Positions 1 to 12,860 of a DNA stretch of 64,000 bases are shown piece after piece. The position numbers and the translations under genes were made by a program. Source of the DNA: Tillus elongatus (lineage: Eukaryota > Arthropoda > Insecta > Coleoptera > Cleridae); NCBI GenBank assembly GCA_964006375.1, contig OZ023269.1, positions 6,078,501-6,142,500 on the forward strand. The letters are read 5' to 3'. Each line of letters begins with the position of its first letter. The first letter of the stretch is position 1. A model generated the notes under the pieces. That model was not told the origin of the DNA and made no database searches. It saw only the letters and a program-made list of their open reading frames with translations.

Positions 1-264
1 TTCTGGCTCCACAAGTGCTTGTTTTCTTCTCTACAACCGGTTTTGCCTTTTACTGTATCGGTTGGATAAAATTATTTGCACAGGGATTTTAACTCGTGAA
101 AATAAAAAGAAATGCAAAATCCTACTCATATTCTAAGCTGCATTTTTTTAATTTACCAATTAGTTATTTAGATATATGTTTTCAAAGCTTCAAAATAAAA
201 AACTATAATAGTAGTATTAATTTTGTGTTTAAGCTATTGTTTAGTTTTTGAAAAATTATAAAAC

Positions 265-642
265 CTTTGGTGGTCATGTACGTGAAGTCATGAGTGAAAC
301 ATGTACGTTTTCATTAAACGGAGCTTCTGCAGACTGGACTGCCGCTATTGAACTGACACAAATGGTCACTTGTACAGGGAATCCTATGCCCAAAATTTTG
401 AATCAATAAACATTTGTGCAATAATTACAGAAAATCGAATTTTTAGTCCACTTTTCATTTCTGGTAATCGTACCGAAGAAATGTATCTTATTTTCTGGAG
501 AATGAAGTATATACTTTAATAACCGACATATTGGAAAACGACTAGAATCATAACACCAATTAACTACATTTTCAGCGCGATGGTGCTCCTCCTCATTATG
601 CAGCTATTGTTATGAGATTTTTGAATAATCGTTATAAGCTAG
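265..642 (+). pseudogene. mariner-like transposase, central part (copy A, left of LINE insertion)
   Basis: This is the catalytic-core remnant of an IS630/Tc1/mariner transposase, which would cut and paste its element at TA sites. Near 290-325 a decayed version of the family motif SDECTFSLNG, which holds the first catalytic Asp, reads as MSETCTFSLNG. Near 573-600 QRDGAPPHY carries the second Asp. The reading frame is broken between them by stops and shifts. The ORF is interrupted at 642 by a LINE and resumes at 2371. The N-terminal DUF4817 helix-turn-helix part is not visible upstream, so the copy is already 5'-truncated or lost. Confidence 0.75.
633..642. repeat. left target-site duplication of the LINE at 643-2360
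   Basis: TATAAGCTAG occurs here and again at 2361-2370, exactly at the two ends of the minus-strand LINE. A 10-bp duplication plus a poly(A) end is the hallmark of target-primed reverse transcription. Confidence 0.9.
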
Positions 643-2360
643 TTTTTTTTTGTTCCCTCAGGGCTCGTCCGCGGCCTTGCCGCCCCGATAGCACTGCAAC
701 CTTTGGTTGATTGTGCATATCCTTAGTCTTACTCTCGCATTCCAAAATCACCGTGCCTTGAACTAGTCTGCACAGCGATTGGTAGGGTGAAGTTTTATAT
801 TGCTCTGTCTCCGGTCTAGACTTACTGTAGATCAGTTGTCTTTTGCGGTCCAGAGCTTTACACTCGCACAAGATGTGCTGGGCTGATTCCTCTCCTCGCC
901 GCAGAGTCTGCATGCGAGGTCCCCTTCAAACCGCCCCATTTTATGCAGGTGTTTCTTGACGGCCATGTGTCCCGTCAAGAGACCTGTTATGTTTCTGAGC
1001 TGTCCTCTGCTAAGATTTAGCAGCTCCACAGCTCTCTTTGAACTGGGTCCGTCAATTATTGACTTCCCATGTCTGAGCCCTGGACAGTCCGCCCAGTACA
1101 CCTTGTGTTGGCTTCTGACCCAGGACTAAAGGCTCCCCTGGCAGTGCTCTTTGACACGCCCAGAGCCGGTTCTGGTCCCATAAATGGTTCTGCTGATCTT
1201 TTCTTCGTGAGACTGTCAGCTTCTTCATTGCCTTTGACCCCCGAGTGACCCGGCACCCAGATGATGGTCACCTCATTCTGCCCAGCCAGGTCGCTCGTCT
1301 CGTCTCGGCACTCACTCACCAGCCAGGAATTTACCCGTGGGATACTTAGTGCCTTAAGGGCTGCCTAGCTGTCTGTGGCTATGAGGATCCGCTTGTTGGT
1401 GTAGCCCCTCCTCTTGTTCTCCCGCACACAGTGCAGGATGGCATACATCTCGGCCTGAAACACTGTTGCATGGGCTCCGAGGGAAATATTATGACTTACC
1501 CTCGGTCCTTCCGAGTAAACACCTGCCCCCGTCCCACGTTCCCCGACCGATCCGTCCGTGAACCAGACGAGCGCGTCCCGTGGTATGCCCGGCGTCTCCT
1601 CCCGCCATGCCTCGCGGTCAGGGATTTCCACCGTAAAGTTGTTTTCCCTGCACATTCGCGGGCTCGCGAAGTAGTATGACTTCATTTCAAGCATGGGCTC
1701 CTTCACGATCTCCTGAATTTTGCAGTGGCCCCTCAAGCCTGGGTTGATCTTCAGTCTACCATTGCAGGCTAGTCTGTATAGTCCTAGCCTGACCTCCCCC
1801 ATAATAACTAAGTGTAGGGGGGCAGATCCAGCAACACCTCCATGTTGGGGTTGAAGACATGGCCCCTGTGATACCTAGGCAAGCCATCCTTTGGATCTTG
1901 CCTAGTTTTTGTTTGGCACTGGATTGTCTCACCTTAGGCCACCAGACCAGTTCCGCATATGTTAAAGATGGTCTGACCACCCTTGTGTACAGCCAGTGGG
2001 CCATACTAGGTCTTAGTCCCCACGTTTTTCCATATAGCCGCCTAGTGACGGCTAAGGTCATGAGTGCCTTACGCAGTATTTTTCCAATGTGACCATTCCA
2101 GGTTAGCTCAGAGTCCAATACGACCCCAACATATTTTACCTCCCTGGCCACTGGAACGCTCCTACCGTATAGAGTGAGAGTTCTGTGGCTGTCGCACTTC
2201 CTCCTCCTCGTAAACGGCACGACAGTTGCTTTCTCGGGGCTCACCCCGAGCCCTTGATCAACCGTCCACCCTTCCACCATTTTCAGTGTAGTCTGCATGC
2301 GCTCCCACACTGCCCCCCTCCCGAGAGCCTTCCCAGCAGGCCGTCCACGACTAGGCACCA
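643..2360 (-). mobile_element. 5'-truncated non-LTR retrotransposon (R1/LOA/I-like, with RNase H)
   Basis: The insertion is flanked by a perfect 10-bp duplication, TATAAGCTAG, at 633-642 and 2361-2370. A T run at 643-651 is the poly(A) tail of the minus-strand element. Reading 2360 to 643, the coding remnant gives the end of the RT (VGVVLDSELTW near 2100, then VRPSLTYAELVWW). Next comes an RNase H domain at about 1365-1650, with WFTDGS, QAEMYAI and ATDS carrying catalytic acidic residues and GHSGVKGNEEAD near 1230. A Cys/His-rich end follows (CRLCGEE, then HILCECKAL in another frame). A stop replaces the codon after ATDS near 1365, and shifts occur near 1100 and 900. The 5' end lies inside the RT, so no endonuclease remains. 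RNase H plus this Cys motif argues for a LOA/I/R1-type element; the clade is uncertain. Confidence 0.85.
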
Positions 2361-2370
2361 TATAAGCTAG
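2361..2370. repeat. right target-site duplication of the LINE at 643-2360
   Basis: Second copy of TATAAGCTAG, after which the interrupted mariner transposase resumes. Confidence 0.9.
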
Positions 2371-2690
2371 TGGGTAAGTCAAGTTTATCTGATTTTTTGT
2401 TTCAGGCCAGTCGATACGGAAAGTAGGTCCTATTGAATTGCCAGCTAGATCTGCGGACCTGAATCCCCTAGAATATTTTCTATTGGGATGTTTAGAACTC
2501 AAACTGTTTCAAACTCAACCACAAGATCTGCAAGAACTGAGGTAGAGAATTACTACTGAATCTCATAGATGAACCCTGGAGAAATGTGAGAAGAGGATTT
2601 GGTAACAGACTGTATTGTCATATGGAACCCAACGGTGGTCATACTAAGCAGTTATTAAATTACAAAAACAACTACTGATTTGTTTTTTTT
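2371..2690 (+). pseudogene. mariner-like transposase, C-terminal part (copy A, right of LINE insertion)
   Basis: This continues the transposase cut at 642. PIELPARSADLNPLEYF near 2430-2475 corresponds to the family motif RSPDLTPLDFF, which carries the third catalytic Asp; here Pro is replaced by Ala. The conserved C-terminal tail follows with in-frame stops. Just after the duplicated target site lies a 32-base stretch, 2373-2404, that begins GTAAGT and ends TTTCAG. It looks like an intron but is shorter than most functional introns. The segment ends in unrecognised AT-rich DNA. Confidence 0.7.
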
Positions 2691-2989
2691 TTCAAAACAC
2701 CAGAATCTCTTTTATTCTATGCTCTGTAAACAATGTTCAAAATGTTGGGCTTTTTGTACGAAAAGACTGTAGAGATTTTATTGTATACTATCTCGTATCT
2801 GTAACAATCGACTGGTGATAACACTTATCTGCTGTGTGACATGAGTCATAAAAACTAATCAAACATAAGTTTTATAGTTTTTTGCAATACGATCTACATA
2901 TAATAGTAGTGAATTTAGGTTTTGGTTGTCGTGAATACGTATAATTTTCAACTTTTGCTTTTTCAAAATAATTATTAATTGTTGGTAAC

Positions 2990-3930
2990 ATGCGTTTATC
3001 AATAGATCAAAGAATTAAAGTTCTAATGATGATTGGTTATGGTGACAGGATCCGAACTCAGGCAGAGGCGTGTATTCTATTTACTAAATGTCCAGATATG
3101 TCTACCATTCAACCAACAGTGAGTCGAATAAATAAGAAATTTCGAGAAACGTCTAGCGTGGAAGATTTGCCAAAAACAGTTCGCCGGTCTATAAGTTGAG
3201 TTAAATTAAACGCTTTAATGGCAGTGGAAGCGAATCCCCACAGTAGTTTTCGGCAAATTGGCCGAGACAATGGAATTCCATTTCAGATGGCACATAAAGT
3301 ATTAAAACTTGAAAAGCTCCATCCTTATTAAATACAGCTTTTGCACGAGTTATCCGATGACGATCCAGACCGAAAGATGAAGCTACTATTACACTGCATG
3401 GAGAAATTAACCGCCAAAACTACAGATATTAGGCAAGGAAAATCCGATATGGATGCGACAGAATTACACACAATATCCACAAAAGGTAAATGTTTGGGCG
3501 GGAATTGTTAGGAGTAGGATTATTGGTCCCTACTTTTTTGATAGAACTATAAATGGACCACGATATTTACAATTTTTACAGCAATATATCATTCCGACGC
3601 TATTAAACGTGTTTCCTGATGGACACAATGCTGGTATGGTAGATCATAACTTGTGGTTTTAACAAGATGGTGCCCCCGCCCATTATGACGTTAATGTTCG
3701 ACAGTATCTGAATCAGTATTTTTTTTAACACATGGATTGGCAGGCGTGCTGCAATCGAGTGGCCAGCAAGATCACCTGGCCCAGCTTCCTTATTTTTTCT
3801 GTGGGGTCATTTGTGAATGCGGTATTCAAAAGGAACCCAGATACTATCGACGAGTTAGAACTAAATGTACCAATGTAAGGCTGGCTATCCCTTGAAGAAG
3901 TAAACGATAGGGGTGAGATTTTTATATCAA
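2990..3930 (+). pseudogene. mariner-like transposase with DUF4817 N-terminus, internally deleted (copy B)
   Basis: The start at 2990 opens a 69-residue piece with the DUF4817 helix-turn-helix signature (MIGYGDRIRTQAEA, then TVSRINKKFRE). Degenerate linker sequence with FRQIGRDNGIP and ELSDDDPDR follows. About 40 residues are then missing, and the frame picks up at DEATITLHGEINRQ (first Asp), VNVWAG near 3490 and QDGAPAHY near 3665 (second Asp). The third-Asp region near 3770 is frameshifted. A stop sits directly before QDGAPAHY. No clear terminal inverted repeats were found. The protein would be inactive. Confidence 0.8.
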
Positions 3931-4040
3931 AAAGTTAGTTTTTGAAAATAAAAATCGATGACCTGACCTGACCTGTTTTTGAATATTTCTCAATAATCGT
4001 TACTTTCAATTTTATTGAATTTGTGCGTTACTTTATAGAC

Positions 4041-4043
<3 letters not shown>

Positions 4044-4135
<92 letters not shown>
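4044..4135. repeat. (TA)n microsatellite, about 92 bp
   Basis: Uninterrupted TA dinucleotides. Tandem GACCT units lie about 80 bases upstream. No SGA-repeat flanks are recognisable here. Confidence 0.97.
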
Positions 4136-4138
<3 letters not shown>

Positions 4139-4700
4139 TGCTAAACTGTTTCTATAATCGACCGGTTATGAGTTTCAGCAGAGTTGTTACTTTATAGCAA
4201 CTCTATAACGTAATAAGTCAATGGTACGGTCAACAAATGATAATGCGAGTTATAATATTGACCCATATATTCACATATGCAGTACAACGATAGCATAAGT
4301 ATTATGCTGTAATAAAGCAATGCGGTGTAATAATAACACTGACCTACATAAGCACAGTTAGGCCTATTTAATACATGGGCAATCAATGCGGGTTAATAAC
4401 TGGTTCGTGAGCTCACCAACAGTACACATAGGGTATAACAACTTAATCGGGTTTAAAAATGACTTACTTGAAGAGCCCGAACAATGGAAATAATGCTACC
4501 TACGTAACAAGCAAACTAAACCTCCAGAAATAAATTGTAAGACCCGTGAGGCGTCCCTTGCAAGTTAAAAAATAGCAAACTTTACTGGCTAAACTGATTC
4601 AACAAAAAGTCGCTAAAAATATTGTAATTACACAATCTGATCAGATAACGTTAAAATTGAATTCAAGATTTAAAAAAAAAAGGAAAAAAGTTAAAAGAGA
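4136..4700. other. no recognisable feature
   Basis: AT-rich sequence with many short TTATAAT-type motifs and no convincing ORF or repeat similarity within the window. Confidence 0.5.
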
Positions 4701-4707
4701 AGTGCAG

Positions 4708-4785
4708 TCACTGTGAGATTTGAACCGGCGTCCCTTCGCTCATCAGCGATGCATCTAACAATTCCACCACTGTAAGCCTTGTATC
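4708..4785 (-). repeat. tRNA-like sequence, SINE head or tRNA pseudogene
   Basis: On the minus strand a candidate A box (AGTGGTGGAATTGTTAGATG) is followed about 30 bases later by a B box, GGTTCAAATCTCA, the spacing of a type 2 pol III internal promoter. A clean cloverleaf with an acceptor stem could not be drawn by eye, so a SINE head or decayed tRNA is more likely than a working tRNA gene. Confidence 0.4.
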
Positions 4786-4789
4786 ATAC

Positions 4790-5149
4790 TCTGCAATGGA
4801 AGGTAGATAACCGATAATGGTCTTCAGTCATTTATTTGTAATATGTAAGGTTTTTAGAGGCAGATTTTGCAATTATTTTAACAAATAGGAAGTCTAGCAT
4901 AAATCTAAAACATCCTAATATAAATTTTATGCTATATTTACCATTTGTAAACCACAATACTTATACTAATTGTCACGTTTCAAATCTCCAGTTTGTCATT
5001 GACAGGAGAAAAGTTATAAAATTTTCAAAGTAATCTTTCTGATACTTCTTGAACTTGTTGCGCCATGAAAAGATTAACGTTAACTGTAATGTTTAATAGA
5101 TTTTGTTTTAACATACTATTATTTTGGTATTGCGTCTTCTCTGGATTTT

Positions 5150-5150
<1 letters not shown>
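4790..5150. other. no recognisable feature
   Basis: AT-rich, no ORF or internal repeat match seen. Confidence 0.4.
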
Positions 5151-5530
<380 letters not shown>

Positions 5531-6060
5531 GGAAAAACAGTAACATTGCTTAGGGTACCTTAAAGGAGGAACGCAAAAAAATTGCCAAGCATGCTTAATG
5601 TACTGAATGGTTTATTAAGACGAATGAAACTAAAAATCAATATGGTTGCGACTACAAAACGATACCTCCATTAGACTGAGATGTTGAATATTTCAAAGTT
5701 TTCCGTAAAAAAACTTTATCTAGAAATAAATTTGTGACGCTGCTAGGTCTGCATCAATAGGTGTTAAAGAACACCTGATAACATGAGGTCGATCAGTGTG
5801 CGTCTTTTATGACAAGCAGGGATCTATAAACCGTTAACATATACACATTTTATATCCATATGTCTTTATGACAGATAGATATGATCTTTTTCTCGTTTAT
5901 GTCCATGTACATAGACCCTACTACAAACATATTGATTTTTTTATCGGTTGTGTGACATATAGGTAAATTATTATATAATACAGTTCACAGTATACCTCCA
6001 GTGGGATTCAACGTCGATGGTTAGCAGTTCAGTATGCAAATCTTTGTATAATTAGTAAAC
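5531..6060. other. no recognisable feature
   Basis: AT-rich DNA without an ORF above 60 codons or a match to the repeats seen elsewhere in the window. Confidence 0.4.
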
Positions 6061-6061
6061 T

Positions 6062-6200
6062 TAGTAAGGCCTGGAATCTGCGATAAGAACTGATAAGTTC
6101 ACCCGGATTACCAAAATCACCACAACGCATTTTAAAGACCTGACGGTTATTTCAATAACCAAATTAGCGTCATCAGGGGATGATAAATTCTAAATTCTAG
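6062..6200 (-). mobile_element. Penelope-like element 3' region
   Basis: This block matches 16895-17000 and 42385-42510. In both of those it lies next to a GIY-YIG coding remnant, which is the reason for the Penelope assignment. It includes a decayed hammerhead-like motif. It runs toward the assembly gap at 6226, so any coding part is lost. Confidence 0.6.
6138..6179 (-). ncRNA. hammerhead-ribozyme-like motif, decayed
   Basis: The minus strand reads CCTGATGACGC, a weakened stem II, then GAAATAACCGTC. The CTGATGA box and the GAAA box are present, but stem II has a mismatch and stem III no longer pairs cleanly. It is aligned position by position with the better copy at 16943-16987. Confidence 0.5.
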
Positions 6201-6225
6201 GCTACTAAACATTGCGTGAGTGAAG

Positions 6226-6425
6226 NNNNNNNNNNNNNNNNNNNNNNNNNNNNNNNNNNNNNNNNNNNNNNNNNNNNNNNNNNNNNNNNNNNNNNNNNNN
6301 NNNNNNNNNNNNNNNNNNNNNNNNNNNNNNNNNNNNNNNNNNNNNNNNNNNNNNNNNNNNNNNNNNNNNNNNNNNNNNNNNNNNNNNNNNNNNNNNNNNN
6401 NNNNNNNNNNNNNNNNNNNNNNNNN
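6226..6425. other. assembly gap, 200 N
   Basis: Exactly 200 N bases; a round number suggests a scaffolding gap of unknown or estimated size. Confidence 0.99.
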
Positions 6426-7057
6426 AAGCTAATTTCTTAGCAGCCGCTTCTGCAATTGATGTGACATGTTGGTGCCAATTCGATCCACAGAAATGCCAAC
6501 AAGTAAAAAGGACTCATTACCTTGAATAACTGGATTGTTCATTGTGATGGGTCTAGGGCTGGTGTATCTCTTATGAGATAGAAAGCAAGACTGAGATTTG
6601 GTGGGGTTGAATTGTACAATATTTCTACTTCCCCAGTCTAATGTTTTTTGGAGATCCACTGAGACAGAACCCTCCATGAGTCTGCGATCCTCATCTAATT
6701 GGGCTAAAAGATAGGCTTAGAATATTGTATATTTGAGTGGAGGGTGCTGTCGTCCGCGTAACTGTAAACTGGGTTGGATGTGCTAGGGAGGAGGTCATTA
6801 CTGTGGAGAAGAAACAAAATAGGGGCTAAAGCTGAACCTTGAGGGACTCCTGCATTAATTGGATACAGTTTAGAGGAATGGCTATCCACGACAACAGAAA
6901 TGCTCCGGTTGGAGAGGAAATTTGCTGTCCAGGTACAGAGTTTTGGTGGTAGGCCATGGGCCGGAAGTTTATTAAGCAGCGCTGCGTGCCAGACCTGGTC
7001 GAATGCTTTGGATATGTCTAGAGCAAAAATCTGTGTAGTTCCATAGACTTGTTCCAA
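6426..7057 (-). pseudogene. CR1/jockey-like LINE RT fragment (copy a)
   Basis: Read 7057 to 6426, this gives the RT palm and thumb: ALDISKAFDQVWH (motif A Asp), AGVPQGSALAPILFLL (motif B), then SYADDSTLH (catalytic YADD) near 6750. A frame change follows, then SVDLQKTLDWGSRN and the downstream VGISVDR segment. The copy ends at the assembly gap. Seven other copies of this family occur in the window (18832, 21085, 28187, 34172, 35371, 44120 and 47629). The frame break after YADDS means no intact protein. Confidence 0.85.
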
Positions 7058-7267
7058 GAATGGCTGACAAAGGAAAGAAGGTTGATCTGCGCTGACGATA
7101 TAAACGTTTTGAAGGTAAAGTTATACAATGATTCAGCTGTCCACAAGGGAATAGTGTTTATTGCGGCTTTATATAATTAATCGGCATTTTGGAAGTGCTA
7201 ATAAAATACCTATAAAACAAAATACCCACAGAACACTCAAATTATAGAACAACTTTGCTGGTTGGTA

Positions 7268-7592
7268 CTGGGTTCGATCCCAGGGTTCTCCTTTCACTTT
7301 TTCAGTACATACTCTAACGTTACCATCAACTGATATTGCAGCATTTTATTTGAGAAAGTTAAATGTCTGCACATTCTGCCCTTCGGAGGCGGCGTAAATC
7401 AGTCGGTCCCGTGTCCATGCGATGTCGGGCCTGTTAAATGTCCCCACTTTTCTTACACAAAGGCAGGGGTTTGGAAAATTTTCCAGGATAGTGAGCTGTT
7501 TCAGCTCACTGACGTCGGTGATTAGCCATATTCGCGGAAATAGGCCAACGATAAAGAAGCGAAACACAAACAAACAAATAAACAACAACGAG
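7268..7592 (+). mobile_element. tRNA-derived SINE (copy 1)
   Basis: The B box GGTTCGATCCC sits at about 7271-7281; the A-box half is eroded. The body matches the copy at 31843-32199 in reverse orientation, including a CTTCGGAGG motif, a GTCGGTCCCGTGTCC block and a 3' part containing TTCGCGGAAATAGGCC. It ends in a CAAACAAACAAATAAAC-type tail. It lacks coding capacity and would depend on a LINE for movement. Confidence 0.75.
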
Positions 7593-7914
7593 ATATAGGC
7601 ACATCTGTGGAATATAGGTGCATAATATTCTAGTATAAAAATAGTCTACAAGGAAGCCAACGAAAATAAATGATCAAAAGGAACGAGAATAAAAGGCTTT
7701 TTTCTACCAGACAATGTTTGTTTTTTTTAGTCGGTAAACACCATCTATCTGTTTGTATTACAGAAAATGTGTGCTGTATGGAAATTTGGCAAAGTTTTTT
7801 TTTTCATACAGAACAAACTTAACCATAATCAGTGACATGGTCCGTAAGAACAAAAACATTAAACATTATTCCCTACTTTTTGGGCACTTGTATAAGCCGG
7901 AAGGTCTCTTAAAC
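7593..7914. other. no recognisable feature between two opposed SINEs
   Basis: AT-rich, with only short ORFs. The two SINEs on either side face opposite ways, with their 3' tails toward this interval. Confidence 0.4.
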
Positions 7915-8262
7915 TTTTTTTTGTACTTTAACGTCGGTCTATTTCCACAACTATGGCCAATCACCGACGCCGAGGAGCAACTTCACCTAACTATCTAGGA
8001 AATTTTGCCAACCCTTGCCTTGCTGTAAAGAGGATTGGGATCTTTAACGTGCCTAACATTGTATGGACACGGGACCGACGGATTAACGCCTCTTCCGAAG
8101 GGCAGCTAGTGCAGACATTCAGCTTGCTTAAATACAATGCCACACGCTCGGTTGATGTTAATTTTTACAGTATGCACTGAAAAAGTTAAAGGGAAACCCT
8201 GGGAATGGAATCCACTACCCTTTGATTCAGAGGCACACGTCTTCTCCCAGGACCACCAAGGC
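7915..8262 (-). mobile_element. tRNA-derived SINE (copy 2)
   Basis: Same family as 7268-7592, opposite orientation. The tRNA-like head is at the right end: a diverged B box (GGATTCCATTCCC on the minus strand) near 8200 and an A-box region near 8250. The CACGGGACCGACGG block is at about 8067. It is more diverged than the copy at 31843. Confidence 0.75.
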
Positions 8263-8269
8263 TCTAAAT

Positions 8270-8841
8270 TTTAAAATTGTACATATATTTTAAATACTCC
8301 AATTCGCATTTATCTAAAGAGTTGTTTTCTCGTTATAGAATTTTCTTTTACAAAAATTAATGAAAGGCTCTGTTATCATGAAGTAGGTTTCACGAAAGTG
8401 AATTTATTAATTGTCATCACAGGTTCAAAATCTTACATTTTATAAACTGGCAAAGCTGTTACAAATTTAGCGGTTTTTATAAAACCCGCTTGATGGTTTC
8501 CGAATTTTGGAGACGTAATTTAAAACGAATTCCATGAATAAAATATTCTTGGATGTAGCTAGTCTTCGATCGATATTGATGGTCATTTTATGATCCAGAA
8601 AAACTTGCATAAATGAAATGCTGACGTCGTCTAGACCTGTTTTATATCAAGTCATAAGATTCATCTGTCACAGCAATAAGCTTTTGAGTTGCAACTTGCA
8701 TCAAATGAAATAATAAGCTTACCAATACGTTTTTAACAAATTTTTATAAAAGATATGTCGCTTTTACCGAAAATTATTTAAATCAGCGCAAATTAAAGTC
8801 TTTTCAGCCGAGTTAAGAGGTTAACTTATATGTTCATATGT

Positions 8842-8843
<2 letters not shown>
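8270..8843. other. no recognisable feature
   Basis: AT-rich, no ORF or repeat match seen. Confidence 0.4.

Positions 8844-8931
<88 letters not shown>
8844..8931. repeat. (TA)n microsatellite, about 88 bp
   Basis: Pure TA repeats. The flanks are not recognisable as SGA repeat. Confidence 0.97.
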
Positions 8932-8932
<1 letters not shown>

Positions 8933-9159
8933 GTGCACAGCTATTTTTGTCACCTCCACCCACCGAAAAGGCACCCAGGCCTCCATGATATATCATTAGG
9001 TTTTTTATGTTTATTTTTCAGATTAGGCTTGTAACAATAAATATCTTTAAAGGCAACATGAGAGGGGTAAGGATTAATTAGATTTAGTTTATACTTTTTT
9101 TATACATTCTTAAGTGTAACATGCCTCCATATATAAATCGTTGAAAACAACTCGTGAAT

Positions 9160-10300
<1,141 letters not shown>

Positions 10301-10359
10301 TGCTCCTATATACGTATCATGGGGCAGAAAGAGCTTGTTTTCTTTCCCCAATGTTTTGT

Positions 10360-11110
10360 AGGTGGCTTGATCCCACCCTCGCTAACTAGTCAGCTTTGCT
10401 AATTAGCGTTGGAAGAAGAATATGTTGAAGATGTGGACTGTATGTGGACTGTATTTATAACTCTAGGTGCACTGGATTCCAGAAGATTTCAATAATACAC
10501 TTTTTTATATTTATATATGTTGTATTGTTACTATATACACTTTGAACTTAACATTTATTTACAATTTGCGGTTTTACACTTGATTTAATGGGTTATTCAG
10601 GAGATTTCACAATCTTATTAGCTACTTGCTATTGCATTTAACTGCGCGTATGCTTTCTAATTTCGAAGAAAACACTGACTTTTCACTGTAATACTGTACG
10701 AAAGGAATTTCTGTAGGAAGACTGGATCTTGAACTGAAGTGGCGTAATCACACTAGCGATGTTTAGGTAGAAGATCGGGATCTTAGAAGTTCCAAAAAGC
10801 GATGAAGATGAGATTCGTTGTAGAAGGGCACTATAGAATTGAACTGGCTTAAACACACGAGCGATGTTTAAGTGGAAGATTTGGAACTCAGCGTTCCAAG
10901 GAGCGAAGATGAGATCTGGCGTAGAACTGAATTAAAAAACGCGAGCGGTGTTTAAGTAGAAAATTGGGAACTCGGAGTCCCAAGAATTTAAGAAGAGAAG
11001 ATGGAACGTAGAACTGACCTGTAGCTTGCGAAAAGCTTGCTTTTATAGAACTTTCGCGTAACGCTAGGTGACATAGTTGACATAACATAAAGTTAGTAAT
11101 ACAGACTGGC
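10360..11110 (-). mobile_element. LTR-like block with internal minisatellite
   Basis: Read on the minus strand there is a TATA-like TATAAAAGC near 11047, about three imperfect tandem units of roughly 100 bp (10732-11022), AATAAA near 10560, and a GGTGGGATCAAGCCACC palindrome near 10370 where a primer-binding site would follow an LTR. Each unit repeats the GAGCGATGTTTAAGT and GAAGATGAGAT motifs. No paired LTR, flanking duplication or coding region was found, and the SGA repeat cuts it off at 10300. It could instead be an unrelated minisatellite-bearing repeat. Confidence 0.4.
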
Positions 11111-11149
11111 CAACTAGGTAGTAGCATTATTTCTAGTGAAGAAAATCCA

Positions 11150-12860
11150 CTGGGTGCATCTTAAGAATACGTCAAAGACAGCTAAAGCTATTTACAATAA
11201 AGAACCTAACGGTATATAAGTATTCTTTGTATGGCATTGTTCATGCGTAAACCTAATGTGATACAGACGTCTAGAGGATAAGGATTACCAGCAAATGGAA
11301 AAAGATTGTGAAATCCAGAGATAAATAATTCCAGGTAGAAACTTAAAGGATATTGCAATTGAATGAAAGTAAAGAGACAGGGGCGTACCAATTATGTTTC
11401 TCCAACACGTATCATACGTATGCGGCACCAAAAATGTTGACAAGTCTACATATAAGGTTTTTGCTTACTGCTAAGAGACTTGGCCTTCTTAGTTTTTCTA
11501 TTTCAGACCGTATTATTTGTCTGGAACCCGTAAAAATCTCGTCTTAAAATAGACTGCAAAATATTGGAGTCTATTTATTTATATTTACTCTTTTTAAAAG
11601 GTTAAAAAAAGAGATATGCCGGGAAGTAATAAAAATACCCCTCTATATTTCAGAATAAAAACTGGGTTCGCCTAAAAACTTGCGTTTACAATACTTACAG
11701 AGAAAATAGTTATGTGAGAATAATAATTAGATTTTGTTTAATCTTTTGTTCTCATTAAAACGGTTAGTTTTACTTTAAAGCTTATACTTACATAAACACT
11801 TTTTATTTACTTATTATGCTTTCATGTTTATTCATATACTATTTGTCTACTGTGGTGTTATTATTATGATTATTATTATGTTTGTATAAATGAATTTATT
11901 ATTAAAACAAATTATTTCATCACTGTCGCTTGTTTGAGTTTTAGGTTTGATTTTGTATGCTCATAGTTTATTTGATATTCACATTCAAATCCTACTTCAA
12001 TTTCATCATAGAATAGCAAATGAGTAATCAAATTTAGAGTTTTCTAATAAACAAAACCTGAAACCTTATACAACTCGAGTTTAAAAAAATCAACTTTCAT
12101 CAAATCAACCTTCATTCATCCCCTGCGTTCTAGAGCGATTTAACTCAAAAACAATTCCAACCATTCGTTTGTCAGATTCTAACTGTATACCAAATTTGAA
12201 GACGATCTGTCAATTCATTCGAAAGTTATTGTGCCTTTTACCAGACAGATACGCAGGCCGACGGACAAAAAAATCTTCGTTTCCAAATCATGTTTTCAAT
12301 GTCTTTTGACAGTTTTTTCGCCATTGCAGCGAAAAAAAAAATACAAATTTCTCTCACCGTTAACAAACTTTCACACGTATTGACGATGTGGAAATAAAAA
12401 TAAAGTGTTGTGCCTAAAAAAGTCGCCAAGACGATTTTTGTCTTTTTTTTTTGTTAAAAAATTGTTAATTACCTAACTAGTACACGAACCTTTACGTAGC
12501 CAACGAAATTGTTTTGTATATAAATATTCTTTTTTTGGTTAATATTTCTATATCTATATCTTATCTAAAAGGGTTATTAATGAATAATCGGTACACATAT
12601 CATATTTTAATTTTACACTGTAGTAAATACAGCAGTCACAAAAGTTATGACAGTAAAAATGATATTAAAACAAACGCCATAAAAGTCTCAACATGCAATC
12701 GACTTTTGATTGAATCCACTCATTCTTAGTTTTTCGACGTGAACAAAGGGTGCTTGGCAGTCATTTCCAAAACATTTTATCTTTCCAAAGCGGCAATATA
12801 TATCTATATATGCTCATATTATTACTATCTAATGCAATCTGTATCATTATGGTCTAAATG
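11150..12860. other. long AT-rich stretch without recognised genes
   Basis: No ORF resembles a known protein. Around 12150-12270 the sequence CGAAAGTTATTGTGCC followed by CAGACAGATACGCAGGCC looks like a common transposon-derived 3' tail, but the element cannot be named. Confidence 0.4.

Noticed and set aside
6216..6440. Apparent ORFs across the N run
   Set aside because: They consist almost wholly of unknown residues within an assembly gap.
11206..12729. Short ORFs in the AT-rich stretch as small genes
   Set aside because: No start context, domain, conservation or codon signal; lengths match chance in AT-rich DNA.
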